Position numbers and translations under genes: made by a program
The notes under the pieces: generated by a model
The model's input: only the letters and a program-made list of their open reading frames with translations
The model's database searches: none
What the model was told of the DNA's origin: nothing
Assembly (NCBI RefSeq): GCF_048565625.1
Contig: NZ_JBLZUR010000002.1
Span: 744,001-808,000, forward strand
Origin: JBLZUR01 sp048565625
GTDB taxonomy: Bacteria > Pseudomonadota > Alphaproteobacteria > Sphingomonadales > Sphingomonadaceae
Length of the DNA stretch: 64,000 nt
Direction of reading: 5' to 3'
Shown: one piece after another, positions 43,068-51,232 of the stretch
Layout: each line of letters begins with the position of its first letter
Numbering within the stretch: position 1 is the first letter of the stretch

Positions 43068-43150
43068 CCGTTCGTGCTGAGCGAAGTCGAAGCGCGGGTT
43101 GCTGGCGGCGCTCTTGTGACCCGTCCTTCGACTACGCTCAGGACGAACGG
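43068..43150. repeat. Inverted repeat of the CTGAGCGAAGTCGAAG type
   Basis: The left arm (43068-43098, CCGTTCGTGCTGAGCGAAGT...) and right arm (43120-43150, ...CTACGCTCAGGACGAACGG) form a long imperfect stem of about 28 bp around a 21-nt spacer. Such arms are widespread intergenic repeats in sphingomonads. The right arm runs into the GGAGG ribosome-binding site of the hydrolase gene at 43160, so folding could hide that site. Confidence 0.85.
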
Positions 43151-43159
43151 AGGAATGTT

Positions 43160-44230
43160 GTGAGCGAGGAGAACGCTGCCGAAGTCCTCGTCTCCGTCGA
43201 TGGCGGGGCGGGGCGGCTTTCGCTGAACCGGCCCAAAGCCATCCATGCGCTGACGCACGGCATGTGCGACATCATGGTGGACGCGCTGCTCGCCTGGCGG
43301 GACGATGCAGGCGTCAAGGCGGTGATCGTCGATCATGCCGAGGGGCGCGGCTTCTGCGCGGGCGGGGACATCCGTGTCCTGTCCGAAAGCGCAAAGACCG
43401 ACGGCGTCGATGCGCTTGCATTCTGGCACCGCGAATATCGCCTCAACCACCTCATGTTCGTCTATCCGAAGCCGATCGTCGCCTTCATGGACGGCATCAC
43501 GATGGGCGGCGGTGTCGGCATCAGCCAGCCTGCGAAGTACCGGGTCGCAACTGAGCGGACGGTCTACGCCATGCCGGAAACCGGTATTGGCCTGTTCCCG
43601 GATGTCGGGGGCGGCTGGTATCTGTCGCGGATGCCGGGGCGGACCGGTCAGTATCTGGCGGTCACCGGCGGCCGCATCGACGGCGCGGACGCGATCGCTT
43701 TGGGTGTCGCCACGCACTATATCGAAAGCGACCGCATCCCTGAGGTAAAGGCCGCCATCGCCGCCAACCCGGAGGACGTCGTCGCCATCCTCGACGCGGC
43801 CTCAACGACCCCACCTGCGGGCAAGCTCGCCGAAGTCCGTGCCGACATCGACCGCCTGTTCGCCAGCGACCGGCTGGAGGACATCTACGCCGCGCTGGAG
43901 GCGGACGGATCGGACTGGGCGGCCAAGCAGATCGCGCTGATGAACACCAAGTCGCCGCAGACGATGAAGGTGGCACTCCGCGAACTGGTCGAGGGCGCGA
44001 AGCACGCGGACTTCGCCGACGAGATGCGGATGGAATACGCCGTCGCCTCCCGCGTCCTAATGCGTCCCGACTTCGTCGAGGGCGTACGCGCGGTGATTGT
44101 CGACAAGGACAACGCGCCGAAGTGGAACCCGCCGAGCGTTGCCGATACACCCGATGCGCTGATCGACAGCTTCTTCGCGCCGCTTCCCGCGGGCGAGGAA
44201 TGGACCCCGTTGCCTGAAGCCGGAGCCTGA
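43160..44230 (+). CDS. 3-hydroxyisobutyryl-CoA hydrolase
   Basis: Crotonase-fold thioesterase (356 aa) that releases 3-hydroxyisobutyrate from its CoA ester in valine degradation. The family is recognised by GRGFCAGGDIRVL (about 62-74), KPIVAFMDGITMGGGVGI, and PETGIGLFPDVGGGWYLSR, which is the hallmark separating these hydrolases from hydratases. The longer C-terminal domain is present. The start is GTG 43160 preceded by GGAGG at 43149-43153. It lies between the acyl-CoA dehydrogenase and enoyl-CoA hydratase genes, 4 nt before the latter. Confidence 0.93.
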   Translation: MSEENAAEVLVSVDGGAGRLSLNRPKAIHALTHGMCDIMVDALLAWRDDAGVKAVIVDHAEGRGFCAGGDIRVLSESAKTDGVDALAFWHREYRLNHLMFVYPKPIVAFMDGITMGGGVGISQPAKYRVATERTVYAMPETGIGLFPDVGGGWYLSRMPGRTGQYLAVTGGRIDGADAIALGVATHYIESDRIPEVKAAIAANPEDVVAILDAASTTPPAGKLAEVRADIDRLFASDRLEDIYAALEADGSDWAAKQIALMNTKSPQTMKVALRELVEGAKHADFADEMRMEYAVASRVLMRPDFVEGVRAVIVDKDNAPKWNPPSVADTPDALIDSFFAPLPAGEEWTPLPEAGA

Positions 44231-44234
44231 TCCC

Positions 44235-45008
44235 ATGAGCTATGAGACCATCCTCGTCGAAACGCAGGGCGCGGTCACCGTCGTCCGCCTCAACCGCCCG
44301 CAGGCGCTGAACGCGCTCAACACGCAGGTCCTGACCGACCTGATCGCCGCCTTCGCCGCTTATGACGCCGATCCGGCGCAGCGCTGCCTGATCCTGACCG
44401 GCAGCGAGAAGGCGTTCGCGGCGGGCGCGGACATCAAGGAGATGCAACCCAAGGGCTTCGCGCAGATGTATGCGGAGAACTTCTTCGCCGGGTTCGAGCA
44501 TGTCACCCGCACGCGCAAGCCGTGGATCGCGGCGGTCGCGGGCTTCGCGCTCGGCGGCGGGTGCGAGCTGGCGATGATGGCCGACATCATGATCGTCGCC
44601 GACAATGCGAAGTTCGGCCAGCCGGAGATCAAGCTGGGCGTCGCCCCCGGCATGGGCGGGTCGCAGCGCCTGACCCGCGCCGTCGGCAAGTCCAAGGCGA
44701 TGGACATGTGCCTGACCGGCCGGATGATGGACGCGGTCGAGGCCGAGAAGGCGAACCTCTGCTCCAAGATCGTGCCGCTTGCCGATCTGTTCGAGGAGGC
44801 GCTGAAGATGGCGCAGGCGATCGCCGCCCAGCCGCCGCTCGCCGCCATCGCCAACAAGGAGATGGTCAACGCCGCGTTCGAGACGACGCTGTCGACCGGC
44901 ATCCTGTTCGAGCGTCGCCTGTTCAACGGCCTGACCGCGACCGACGACAAGGCCGAGGGCATGACCGCCTTCGTGGAGAAGCGTCCGGGCAACTGGACGG
45001 GGCAGTAA
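44235..45008 (+). CDS. Enoyl-CoA hydratase
   Basis: Crotonase-family hydratase (257 aa), probably adding water to methacrylyl-CoA in the valine pathway. AFAAGADIKEM (about 57-67) forms the oxyanion hole, and the two catalytic glutamates are in GGGCELAMMADI and GQPEIKLGVAPG, followed by GGSQRLTRAVG. The length and motifs match the mitochondrial-type short-chain hydratases. It is spaced 4 nt from the hydrolase gene and followed by two short palindromic repeats before mmsB. Confidence 0.94.
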   Translation: MSYETILVETQGAVTVVRLNRPQALNALNTQVLTDLIAAFAAYDADPAQRCLILTGSEKAFAAGADIKEMQPKGFAQMYAENFFAGFEHVTRTRKPWIAAVAGFALGGGCELAMMADIMIVADNAKFGQPEIKLGVAPGMGGSQRLTRAVGKSKAMDMCLTGRMMDAVEAEKANLCSKIVPLADLFEEALKMAQAIAAQPPLAAIANKEMVNAAFETTLSTGILFERRLFNGLTATDDKAEGMTAFVEKRPGNWTGQ

Positions 45009-45022
45009 CGCAGCGGTTCGTC

Positions 45023-45042
45023 ATTCCGGCGAAAGCCGGAAT
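45023..45042. repeat. Short palindrome with GAAA loop
   Basis: ATTCCGGC-GAAA-GCCGGAAT, a perfect 8-bp stem with a stable tetraloop, within the widely dispersed GTCATTCCGGCGAAAGCCGG element. It lies between the hydratase gene and mmsB. Confidence 0.85.
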
Positions 45043-45081
45043 CCATTCCGTGCTCCCTCCGATCTGAAGCGGAGCGCGAGT

Positions 45082-45107
45082 GGATGCTGACTTTCGTCAG
45101 CATGACG
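45082..45107. repeat. Short palindromic repeat with TTTC loop, second copy
   Basis: GGATGCTGAC-TTTC-GTCAGCATGACG has a perfect ATGCTGAC/GTCAGCAT stem. It is nearly identical to the element at 19164-19191 and lies 35 nt upstream of mmsB. Confidence 0.85.
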
Positions 45108-45141
45108 ATCCGGTCTGAAAGACGAACATCAGGAGAGTCAT

Positions 45142-46038
45142 ATGGCGAAGATCGGTTTCATCGGGCTCGGCAATATGGGCGGCGGCATGGCCGCGAACCT
45201 GGCGGCAAAGGGGCATGAGGTCCGCGCTTTCGACCTCGCCGAAGCGGCGCTGGTCCGCGCTGAGGAGGCGGGCTGCACCCGCGCTGCTTCCGCGCGAGAG
45301 GCCGCAACCGGTGCCGACTTCGTCGTTACGATGCTCCCTGCCGGAACGCATGTCCGCGCGGTCTATAGTAACGAGATCATCAACGCAGTGTCCCCCGGTA
45401 CGCTGCTGATGGATTGCTCGACCATCAACGTCGCCTCCGCCCGCGCGGTGATCGCGCAGGCGGCGGAGAAGGGCATCGCCATGCTCGACGCGCCCGTCTC
45501 CGGCGGGATCGCGGCGGCGAACGCCGGCACGCTGACCTTCATGGTCGGCGGCGAAGAGGCGGCGTTCGAAAACGGCAAGCCGATCCTGGAGGCGATGGGC
45601 AAGGCCGTGATCCGCGCGGGCGATGCGGGCGCGGGGCAGGCCGCCAAGATCTGCAACAACATGCTGCTCGGCGCGACCATGGTCGCGACGTCGGAGGCGT
45701 TCCTGCTGGCGAAGAAGCTCGGCCTCGACCTGCAGACCTTCTACGACATCTCGTCCAAGGCGAGCGGGCAGAGCTGGTCGATGACGAGCTACTGCCCGGT
45801 CCCGGGCGTCGGCCCGGAAACCCCGGCCGATCGCGGCTATGAGGGCGGGTTCGCCGCCGCGCTGCAGCTGAAGGACCTCAAGCTCGCCCTTCAGGCGGCG
45901 CAGGAAGCGAACGCCTCGGTGCCGATGGGGAGCCTCGCGGAGTCGCTCTATCAGGTGATGGTCAACACCGGCGCGGGTGGCCGCGACTTCTCCGGCATCA
46001 TCCAGTTCCTCGACGGGGAACTCGCCGCCGCTAAGTGA
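45142..46038 (+). CDS. mmsB: 3-hydroxyisobutyrate dehydrogenase
   Basis: NAD-dependent enzyme (298 aa) oxidising 3-hydroxyisobutyrate to methylmalonate semialdehyde, the substrate of MmsA. The N-terminal Rossmann motif GFIGLGNMGGGMA (about 5-17), the substrate-binding DAPVSGGIAAANAG, and the catalytic lysine in GQAAKICNNML are all intact. The C-terminal helical domain includes SGQSWSMTSYCPVPG, typical of 3-hydroxyisobutyrate rather than tartronate dehydrogenases. The start ATG 45142 has AGGAGAG upstream. It is the last gene of the valine operon. Confidence 0.95.
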   Translation: MAKIGFIGLGNMGGGMAANLAAKGHEVRAFDLAEAALVRAEEAGCTRAASAREAATGADFVVTMLPAGTHVRAVYSNEIINAVSPGTLLMDCSTINVASARAVIAQAAEKGIAMLDAPVSGGIAAANAGTLTFMVGGEEAAFENGKPILEAMGKAVIRAGDAGAGQAAKICNNMLLGATMVATSEAFLLAKKLGLDLQTFYDISSKASGQSWSMTSYCPVPGVGPETPADRGYEGGFAAALQLKDLKLALQAAQEANASVPMGSLAESLYQVMVNTGAGGRDFSGIIQFLDGELAAAK

Positions 46039-46157
46039 CGGCTGCGGTCACGTCCACGCTCTCCGTCACCCCCGCTTCTCGTCGCGGGTTGCAGAAGGTG
46101 GAAGCGCCGGGTCAGCGTATCGGCACTGCACATGCGGCGGTCGGGGGACTTGCGGAA

Positions 46158-46179
46158 GAAACTTAGCATCCTAAGTTTC
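46158..46179. promoter_or_regulatory. Perfect palindrome, probable MarR operator
   Basis: GAAACTTAG-CATC-CTAAGTTTC is a perfect 9-bp inverted repeat, 4 nt before the GTG start of the marR gene at 46184. It is AT-rich in a GC-rich setting. Size and symmetry fit a MarR dimer site, so autorepression of the efflux operon is likely. It takes the place where a ribosome-binding site would be. Confidence 0.7.
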
Positions 46180-46183
46180 GCGC

Positions 46184-46633
46184 GTGACTCGGCACGAGAA
46201 GGAACGGCAGGCGGCGTCCGCCTTGTACCCGCTGGCGCGTCGCTGGCATGCGGCGGCGGATGAGGCGCTCGGCGGGCTCGGTATCAAGTCTGCGGCGGCA
46301 TGGTGCCTCGTCCACCTCGCACGGCTCGGTCCCGATGTCCGGCAGGTCGATCTGGCCGAGGCGATCGGGATCACCGAGCCGTCGCTCGCCCGCACCGTCC
46401 AGCTTGTCATCGCTGACGGGCTGGTCGAGCGCAGCGTCGATCCTGCCGACCGCCGCTCCAGCCCGCTCCGGCTTACCGCCAAGGGCATGGAACTCGCGGC
46501 GGTCGCAGAGGAGCGGCTCGCCGCGCTTCGGCGCGAACTGTTGACCGGCATCTCGGACGCGGACCTCGACCGGGTCCTGGGCGTATTCGCTTCGGTCGCC
46601 GCGCGGCTCGGCGGCCGGAGGCTGGGGCTATGA
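46184..46633 (+). CDS. MarR-family transcriptional regulator
   Basis: 149-aa winged-helix repressor of the MarR family. The recognition region is QVDLAEAIGITEPSLARTVQLVIADGL (about 50-76), followed by the wing VERSVDPADRRSSPLRLT with the DRR motif usual for the family. The GTG start lies directly after a perfect palindrome, with no recognisable ribosome-binding site. Its TGA overlaps the ATG of the FUSC gene. It probably represses the downstream efflux genes and releases on binding a phenolic or aromatic acid, which is inference. Confidence 0.9.
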   Translation: MTRHEKERQAASALYPLARRWHAAADEALGGLGIKSAAAWCLVHLARLGPDVRQVDLAEAIGITEPSLARTVQLVIADGLVERSVDPADRRSSPLRLTAKGMELAAVAEERLAALRRELLTGISDADLDRVLGVFASVAARLGGRRLGL

Positions 46634-48654
46634 CCGATCGGTTCGGATGGACGGCCGCGCTCTTCTCGCTGAAGAGCTTTGCCGCCGCCATGCTCGCGCT
46701 CTGGCTCTCGCTGCGCATCGGTCTGGAGCGGCCGTATTGGGCGTTCCTCACCGCCTATATCGTCGCCCAGCCGCTCGCCGGGGCGGTGCTGTCGAAGGCG
46801 GCGTTCCGCGTCTTCGGCACGATCGCGGGCGCGGCGGCGACGGTGGTGATGGTGCCGACGCTGGTCGACACCCCGGCGCTGCTGGTGGTCGCCCTCGCCT
46901 CCTGGCTTGGCCTGTGCGTCTACGTCTCGCTGCTCGATCGCACGCCCCGCTCGTACATGTTCGTGCTCGCGGGCTACAGCACCTGCTTGATCGCGCTGCC
47001 CAGCCTCGACACGCCGGGCGAGATCTTCACCATCGCCTCGCTCCGCGTGCAGGAGATCCTGATCGGCATCCTTTGCAGCAGCCTGGTGCACGGCGTCGTC
47101 TTCCCCGGATCGGTGACCGACCTGCTCTTCGCCCGGGTCGACGCGATCCTCGGCGATGCCGCCCGCTGGTCACGGGACTCGCTGTCGGGGGAGGGTGGTC
47201 CGACCCTCGATGCCGAACGCCGCAGACTGGCGCAGGACGTTACCGAGTTGCACCAGCTTTCCGTCCATCTTCCCTTCGAGACCGCCCGCATCGCGCCGCG
47301 CCTCCGCACCGTCCGCGCTCTGCAGGATCAGCTCTCGCTGCTCTTGCCCCTCGCCGCGGCCGTCGAGGATCGCATCGTGCAGCTTGGCCGCGACCTCCCG
47401 CCGCCGCTGGCTGAGGTGCTGGCCGACGCACGCGCCCTATTCGACGATGCATCCGCTGCCGACTGGCGTGAGCAAGCGGATGCGCTGATCGCCCGATGCC
47501 GCGCGCTGGAACCACCGCTGGAACGGGATCCGAGCTGGACCGAGATGATGGTGCTCAGCCTCGCCAGCCGCCTCGCCGACCTGATCGCGGCCTTCCGCGA
47601 CTGCCTCGACCTCCGCGCGCAGATGGCCGCGTCGAGCGCCCGCGCGGTCACCCCGCGCGTTGCCGAACTGGTGGGCCTCGCCCGCAACCGTGAACTTCAC
47701 CGCGACCATCGCGGCGCGCTCGGCGGAGCCGTCGCGGCTGCGGTGACGATGATCGTCGGCTGTACCCTCTGGATCGGCAGCGGATGGCAGGACGGCTATG
47801 CTGCCGTGATGATGGCGGGCGTGTTCCTCGCGCTCTTCGCCGCCGTCGACAATCCGGTGGCGCCGCTCCGCGCCTTCCTGATCGGCACCAGCGTCGCAAC
47901 GGTGCTCGGTGCGATTTACGGCTATGCGATCATGCCCCGGCTCGACGGTTTTCCGATGCTGGCCGCCGCTCTCGCGCCGCCGCTCCTGTGGCTTGGATCG
48001 CTGATGACCTCGCCGCGCTGGGGTGCGGTGGCACTTCCGGTTCTGCTCGGCCTCGGCAGCCCGGCGCTGATCTCGGCGCGCTACGTCAACGCGTTCCCCG
48101 CCTTCATCAATGGCGCGCTGGCGCAGGTGACGGGCATCTGGTTCGCGATCGTCATGGTGCGCCTGCTGCGCTCGGCGGGCGGTGAGAGCGCGGTCAGGCG
48201 GACGATCCGCGCGGGATGGCGCGACATCGCCAATCGCGCGAATCTCGCCGCTCCGCCGGACCTGCGCGGCTGGCTCAACCGGATGCTCGACCGCATCGCG
48301 CTCCTCGCCCCGCGCCTCGCCGCGCAGGGAGAGACCGCGCGCCTCTACGACGCGCTCCGTGACCTCCGCACCGGCCTATCGATCGGCGAACTCCGCCAGC
48401 TGCGCATCGACCTGCACCGACAGGCCGAGCCGCTGACCCGCGTGCTGGCGGGCGTCAGCGACCATTACCGCCAGCTCGATCCGGCCGCCCCCGCCGCACC
48501 CGACGATCGCCTGCGCGGAGACATCAACGCCGCGATGGACGAGCTGCTCGGCGATCCCGACGCACGGGTACGCCGCGCCGCCGCGATCGGCCTCGTCAGC
48601 CTGCGCCGCAGCCTCTTCCCGGCGGCGGCCCCGTTCGAACGGGCGGCGGCATGA
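46630..48654 (+). CDS. FUSC/AaeB-family inner-membrane efflux component
   Basis: 674-aa inner-membrane protein of the FUSC (fusaric acid resistance / AaeB) family. It has two hydrophobic blocks, about 15-165 with several helices and 355-520 with the second set, separated by a long soluble helical region. GLERPYWAFLTAYIVAQPL near the N-terminus and GWQDGYAAVMMAGVFLALFAAVDNP in the second half are typical. Together with the DUF1656, HlyD-like and outer-membrane genes it forms an aromatic-carboxylate efflux pump like AaeAB. ATGA overlaps with both neighbours indicate one transcript. Confidence 0.92.
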   Translation: MTDRFGWTAALFSLKSFAAAMLALWLSLRIGLERPYWAFLTAYIVAQPLAGAVLSKAAFRVFGTIAGAAATVVMVPTLVDTPALLVVALASWLGLCVYVSLLDRTPRSYMFVLAGYSTCLIALPSLDTPGEIFTIASLRVQEILIGILCSSLVHGVVFPGSVTDLLFARVDAILGDAARWSRDSLSGEGGPTLDAERRRLAQDVTELHQLSVHLPFETARIAPRLRTVRALQDQLSLLLPLAAAVEDRIVQLGRDLPPPLAEVLADARALFDDASAADWREQADALIARCRALEPPLERDPSWTEMMVLSLASRLADLIAAFRDCLDLRAQMAASSARAVTPRVAELVGLARNRELHRDHRGALGGAVAAAVTMIVGCTLWIGSGWQDGYAAVMMAGVFLALFAAVDNPVAPLRAFLIGTSVATVLGAIYGYAIMPRLDGFPMLAAALAPPLLWLGSLMTSPRWGAVALPVLLGLGSPALISARYVNAFPAFINGALAQVTGIWFAIVMVRLLRSAGGESAVRRTIRAGWRDIANRANLAAPPDLRGWLNRMLDRIALLAPRLAAQGETARLYDALRDLRTGLSIGELRQLRIDLHRQAEPLTRVLAGVSDHYRQLDPAAPAAPDDRLRGDINAAMDELLGDPDARVRRAAAIGLVSLRRSLFPAAAPFERAAA

Positions 48655-48866
48655 TCGGGGAGGTCGCGATCGGTGGCGTCTTCGTGCCCACGCTCCTCCT
48701 GCTCGGCTGCGCGGCCCTGCTGATCACTTTCCTGATCCTGCGCGTGATGAACGCCTTCGGGCTCCACCGCGCGTTCGCCTATCGCGCCGCCGTCGATCTC
48801 GCGATCTTCGTCATCGTCCTCGGCGTCCTCGCCGCCTTGCTCCCCAAGTTCGGTATTCAGTCATGA
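48651..48866 (+). CDS. DUF1656 (AaeX-like) small membrane protein
   Basis: 71-aa inner-membrane protein with two hydrophobic helices (about 10-31 and 46-65) and the family start GEVAIGGVFVPTLLL. DUF1656 proteins (E. coli AaeX) always accompany FUSC/HlyD efflux pairs; their role is unknown. The gene overlaps the FUSC gene before it and the HlyD gene after it by 4 bp. Confidence 0.9.
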   Translation: MIGEVAIGGVFVPTLLLLGCAALLITFLILRVMNAFGLHRAFAYRAAVDLAIFVIVLGVLAALLPKFGIQS

Positions 48867-49735
48867 AGAGATTCGTCGCGCCGCTCGCGCGCAGCGCCGC
48901 CACCATCGCGATCGTCATCCTCGCCATCCTCATCGCTCTGTGGATGTGGAACCGCTATGAGCGCGATCCCTGGACCCGCGACGGGCGGGTGCGCGCGGAT
49001 GTGGTGCGGGTGACGCCGGACATCGGCGGGCTGGTGACCAGCGTCGCCGTCCGCGACAACCAGGCCGTGCGCGCGGGCGACCTGCTCTTCGTCATTGATC
49101 GCCCCCGCTACTCCCTCGCGCTCCAGCAGGCGGAGGCGCGGATCGCCAGCGCGCGAGCCACGCTCGGCCAGGCCCGGCGCGAAGCACAGCGTGACCTCGC
49201 GCTCGGCGACCTCGTCGCGGCCGAGACCCACGAACAGAACGTCGCCCGCGTCACCACCGCGCAGGCGAGCCTCGCCGAAGCGACGAGCGCGCGCGAGGCC
49301 GCCGCCCTCGACCTCAGCCGCACCCATGTCGTCGCATCGGTCAACGGCGTCGTCACCAATCTCGATCTTCACCCAGGCGACTATGTCGGCGCGGGGCAGC
49401 AGGCGATGGCCCTGATCGACCGCGACAGCGTCCGCGTGGAGGGGTATTTCGAGGAGACCAAGCTCCCCCGCATCCGCATCGGCGCGCCCGTCGCCATCCG
49501 CCTGATGGGGGAGGGGCGGGAGCTGCGCGGCCGCGTCGACAGTATCGCCTATGGCATCGACGACGCGACGCGCAGCAATGCGGGCAACCTTCTCCCCAAT
49601 GTCGACCCCACCTTCTCCTGGGTTCGCCTCGCCCAGCGCATCCCCGTCCGCATCCGCCTGACCGAGGTGCCGGCCGACATCCGCCTCATCGCCGGGCGCA
49701 CGGCGACGGTGACGATCCAGCCGAGCGGACGATGA
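48863..49735 (+). CDS. HlyD/AaeA-type membrane fusion protein
   Basis: 290-aa periplasmic adaptor anchored by an N-terminal helix (about 11-32, TIAIVILAILIALWMW). The family opening YERDPWTRDGRVRADVVRVTP is characteristic of the AaeA/EmrA type. It is followed by the biotinyl-lipoyl-like segment VRDNQAVRAGDLLFVID, a helical hairpin (about 85-150) and a second lipoyl half with GVVTNLDLHPGDYVGAGQ. It should link the FUSC protein to the outer-membrane factor encoded next. ATGA overlaps exist on both sides. Confidence 0.93.
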   Translation: MKRFVAPLARSAATIAIVILAILIALWMWNRYERDPWTRDGRVRADVVRVTPDIGGLVTSVAVRDNQAVRAGDLLFVIDRPRYSLALQQAEARIASARATLGQARREAQRDLALGDLVAAETHEQNVARVTTAQASLAEATSAREAAALDLSRTHVVASVNGVVTNLDLHPGDYVGAGQQAMALIDRDSVRVEGYFEETKLPRIRIGAPVAIRLMGEGRELRGRVDSIAYGIDDATRSNAGNLLPNVDPTFSWVRLAQRIPVRIRLTEVPADIRLIAGRTATVTIQPSGR

Positions 49736-51132
49736 CCATGCGCGCGATCGGATTGGCGCTGTGCCTCGCGCTCAGCGCCTGCGCCACCGCCGGGCTCGAT
49801 TACCGTCCGCCCGAACATGCCGCCGCCAACCTGCCCGCCGCGACCGGGCCGTTCGATGCGGCGCGTGGGCCTTCGTTCAGCGCGGAGGAGGCGCCGGACG
49901 CCTGGTGGCGGCTCTACGACGACCCCCGTCTCGACGGACTGGTCACCCAGGCGCTCGCCGCCAATGCCGACCTCCGTGCCGCAGACGCCAACCTCACCCG
50001 TGCCGAGGCGGTGTTGCGCGAGGTCGCGGCCGGCCGCACCCTGTCCACCAGTATCGGCGGCGGCGCGAGTCTTGACCGGCCGTCGCAGCTCGGCGGCAGC
50101 CTGCCCGGCGTGGTCGGCTACAGCCTCGGCCTGTCGCTCGCCTATCCCCTCGATGTCCGCGGGCAGATCTCGCGGGCGATCGAGGCGAGCGAGGGCGACC
50201 GGCAGGCCGTCCTCGCCGCCCGCGACTCCGCGCGTGCGACCGTCGCCGCATCGGTGGTCCGCGCCTATGCCAACGTCTGCGGCGCGAACTACAGCCTCGC
50301 CGTCAACGCCCGTGTTACCGCCGTGCAGCGCGACACGCTGGCGGCGACCCGCCGCCTCGCGCAAGGAGGACGTGGCACGGCCTTCGACGTCAGCCGCGCC
50401 GAGGCTGCGCTCCGCAACAGCGAGGCGGCCTTGCCTGCCTTCGCCGCCCAGCGCGACGCCGCGCTCTACGCGCTCGCGGCCCTGCTCGGCCGGCCGGCGG
50501 CCGATTACCCGCGCGAGGTCGCCGCGTGCGCGACCCTGCCGCGCCTGAACCGCGCTTTGCCGGCCGGCGACGGGGCAGGACTGATCCGCCGCCGCCCCGA
50601 CATCCGCGCGGCCGAACGGACGATCGCCGCCGATACGGCGCGTATCGGGGTGGAGGTGGCGGACCTCTACCCGCAGGTCAGCCTCGGCGGATCGGTGGGG
50701 CTGGACGGACCGGTCAGTCGCCTCGGCTCCGGCTCGTCCTTCGGCTTCAGCCTCGGCCCGCTGATCAGCTGGTCCTTCCCCAACCGCCCCGTCGTGCGCG
50801 CTCGCATCGCCCAGGCCGAGGCGCAGGTGCAGGGCGATCTCGCCCGCTTCGATGCGACGGTGCTCGGCGCGCTGCGCGATGCGGAGACGGCGCTCGCCAC
50901 CTATGCCCGCGATCGGGAACGGCTCGACGCTCTCATCCAGGCTCGTGACAGCGCCCAGCTTTCGACCGAGCAGGCCGGCCGCCTCTTCCGCTTCGGCCGC
51001 AGCGATTTCCTCTCGCTCCTCGACGCCCAGCGCACGCTCGCAGACAGCGAGGCGCTCCGCACCAGCGCCGAGGTCCAGCTGGTCGATGACGAGGTGCGCG
51101 TCTTCGAGGCGCTCGGCGGCGGCTGGCAATAG
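49732..51132 (+). CDS. NodT/OprM-type outer-membrane efflux lipoprotein
   Basis: 466-aa TolC-like outer-membrane factor. The signal peptide ends in the lipobox LSAC (about 15-18), so the protein is lipid-anchored. The NodT-family pattern follows: DAWWRLYDDPRLDGLVTQAL at about 55-75, two repeated helical regions with SLAYPLDVRGQ and GRGTAFDVSRAEAALRNSEA, and RRPDIRAAERTIAADTARIGV in the second half. It is the last gene of the marR-FUSC-DUF1656-HlyD operon and completes a three-membrane pump. Confidence 0.93.
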   Translation: MTMRAIGLALCLALSACATAGLDYRPPEHAAANLPAATGPFDAARGPSFSAEEAPDAWWRLYDDPRLDGLVTQALAANADLRAADANLTRAEAVLREVAAGRTLSTSIGGGASLDRPSQLGGSLPGVVGYSLGLSLAYPLDVRGQISRAIEASEGDRQAVLAARDSARATVAASVVRAYANVCGANYSLAVNARVTAVQRDTLAATRRLAQGGRGTAFDVSRAEAALRNSEAALPAFAAQRDAALYALAALLGRPAADYPREVAACATLPRLNRALPAGDGAGLIRRRPDIRAAERTIAADTARIGVEVADLYPQVSLGGSVGLDGPVSRLGSGSSFGFSLGPLISWSFPNRPVVRARIAQAEAQVQGDLARFDATVLGALRDAETALATYARDRERLDALIQARDSAQLSTEQAGRLFRFGRSDFLSLLDAQRTLADSEALRTSAEVQLVDDEVRVFEALGGGWQ

Positions 51133-51140
51133 GACGCGGC

Positions 51141-51157
51141 TATAGCGCCGGCCTATA
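51141..51157. promoter_or_regulatory. TATAG-N7-CTATA palindrome upstream of CaiB gene
   Basis: TATAG (51141-51145), seven bases, CTATA (51153-51157); the wider match is GCTATAG...CTATATC. It lies 76 nt before the GTG of the CoA-transferase gene. The same geometry is found at 59647-59663 and 62962-62978. A half-copy of the left-hand cluster box, CATATCGAAC, follows at 51207-51216. Confidence 0.5.
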
Positions 51158-51232
51158 TCAACATAGCCAGACGGTCCTTCGGTGCCGGCCCCCGAATGGC
51201 TACCGCCATATCGAACCATCAGGACGAGGCAT

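Noticed and set aside
46184..51132. Multidrug RND pump
   Set aside because: The inner-membrane protein is FUSC type with a DUF1656 partner, not an RND transporter, which points to aromatic-acid efflux.
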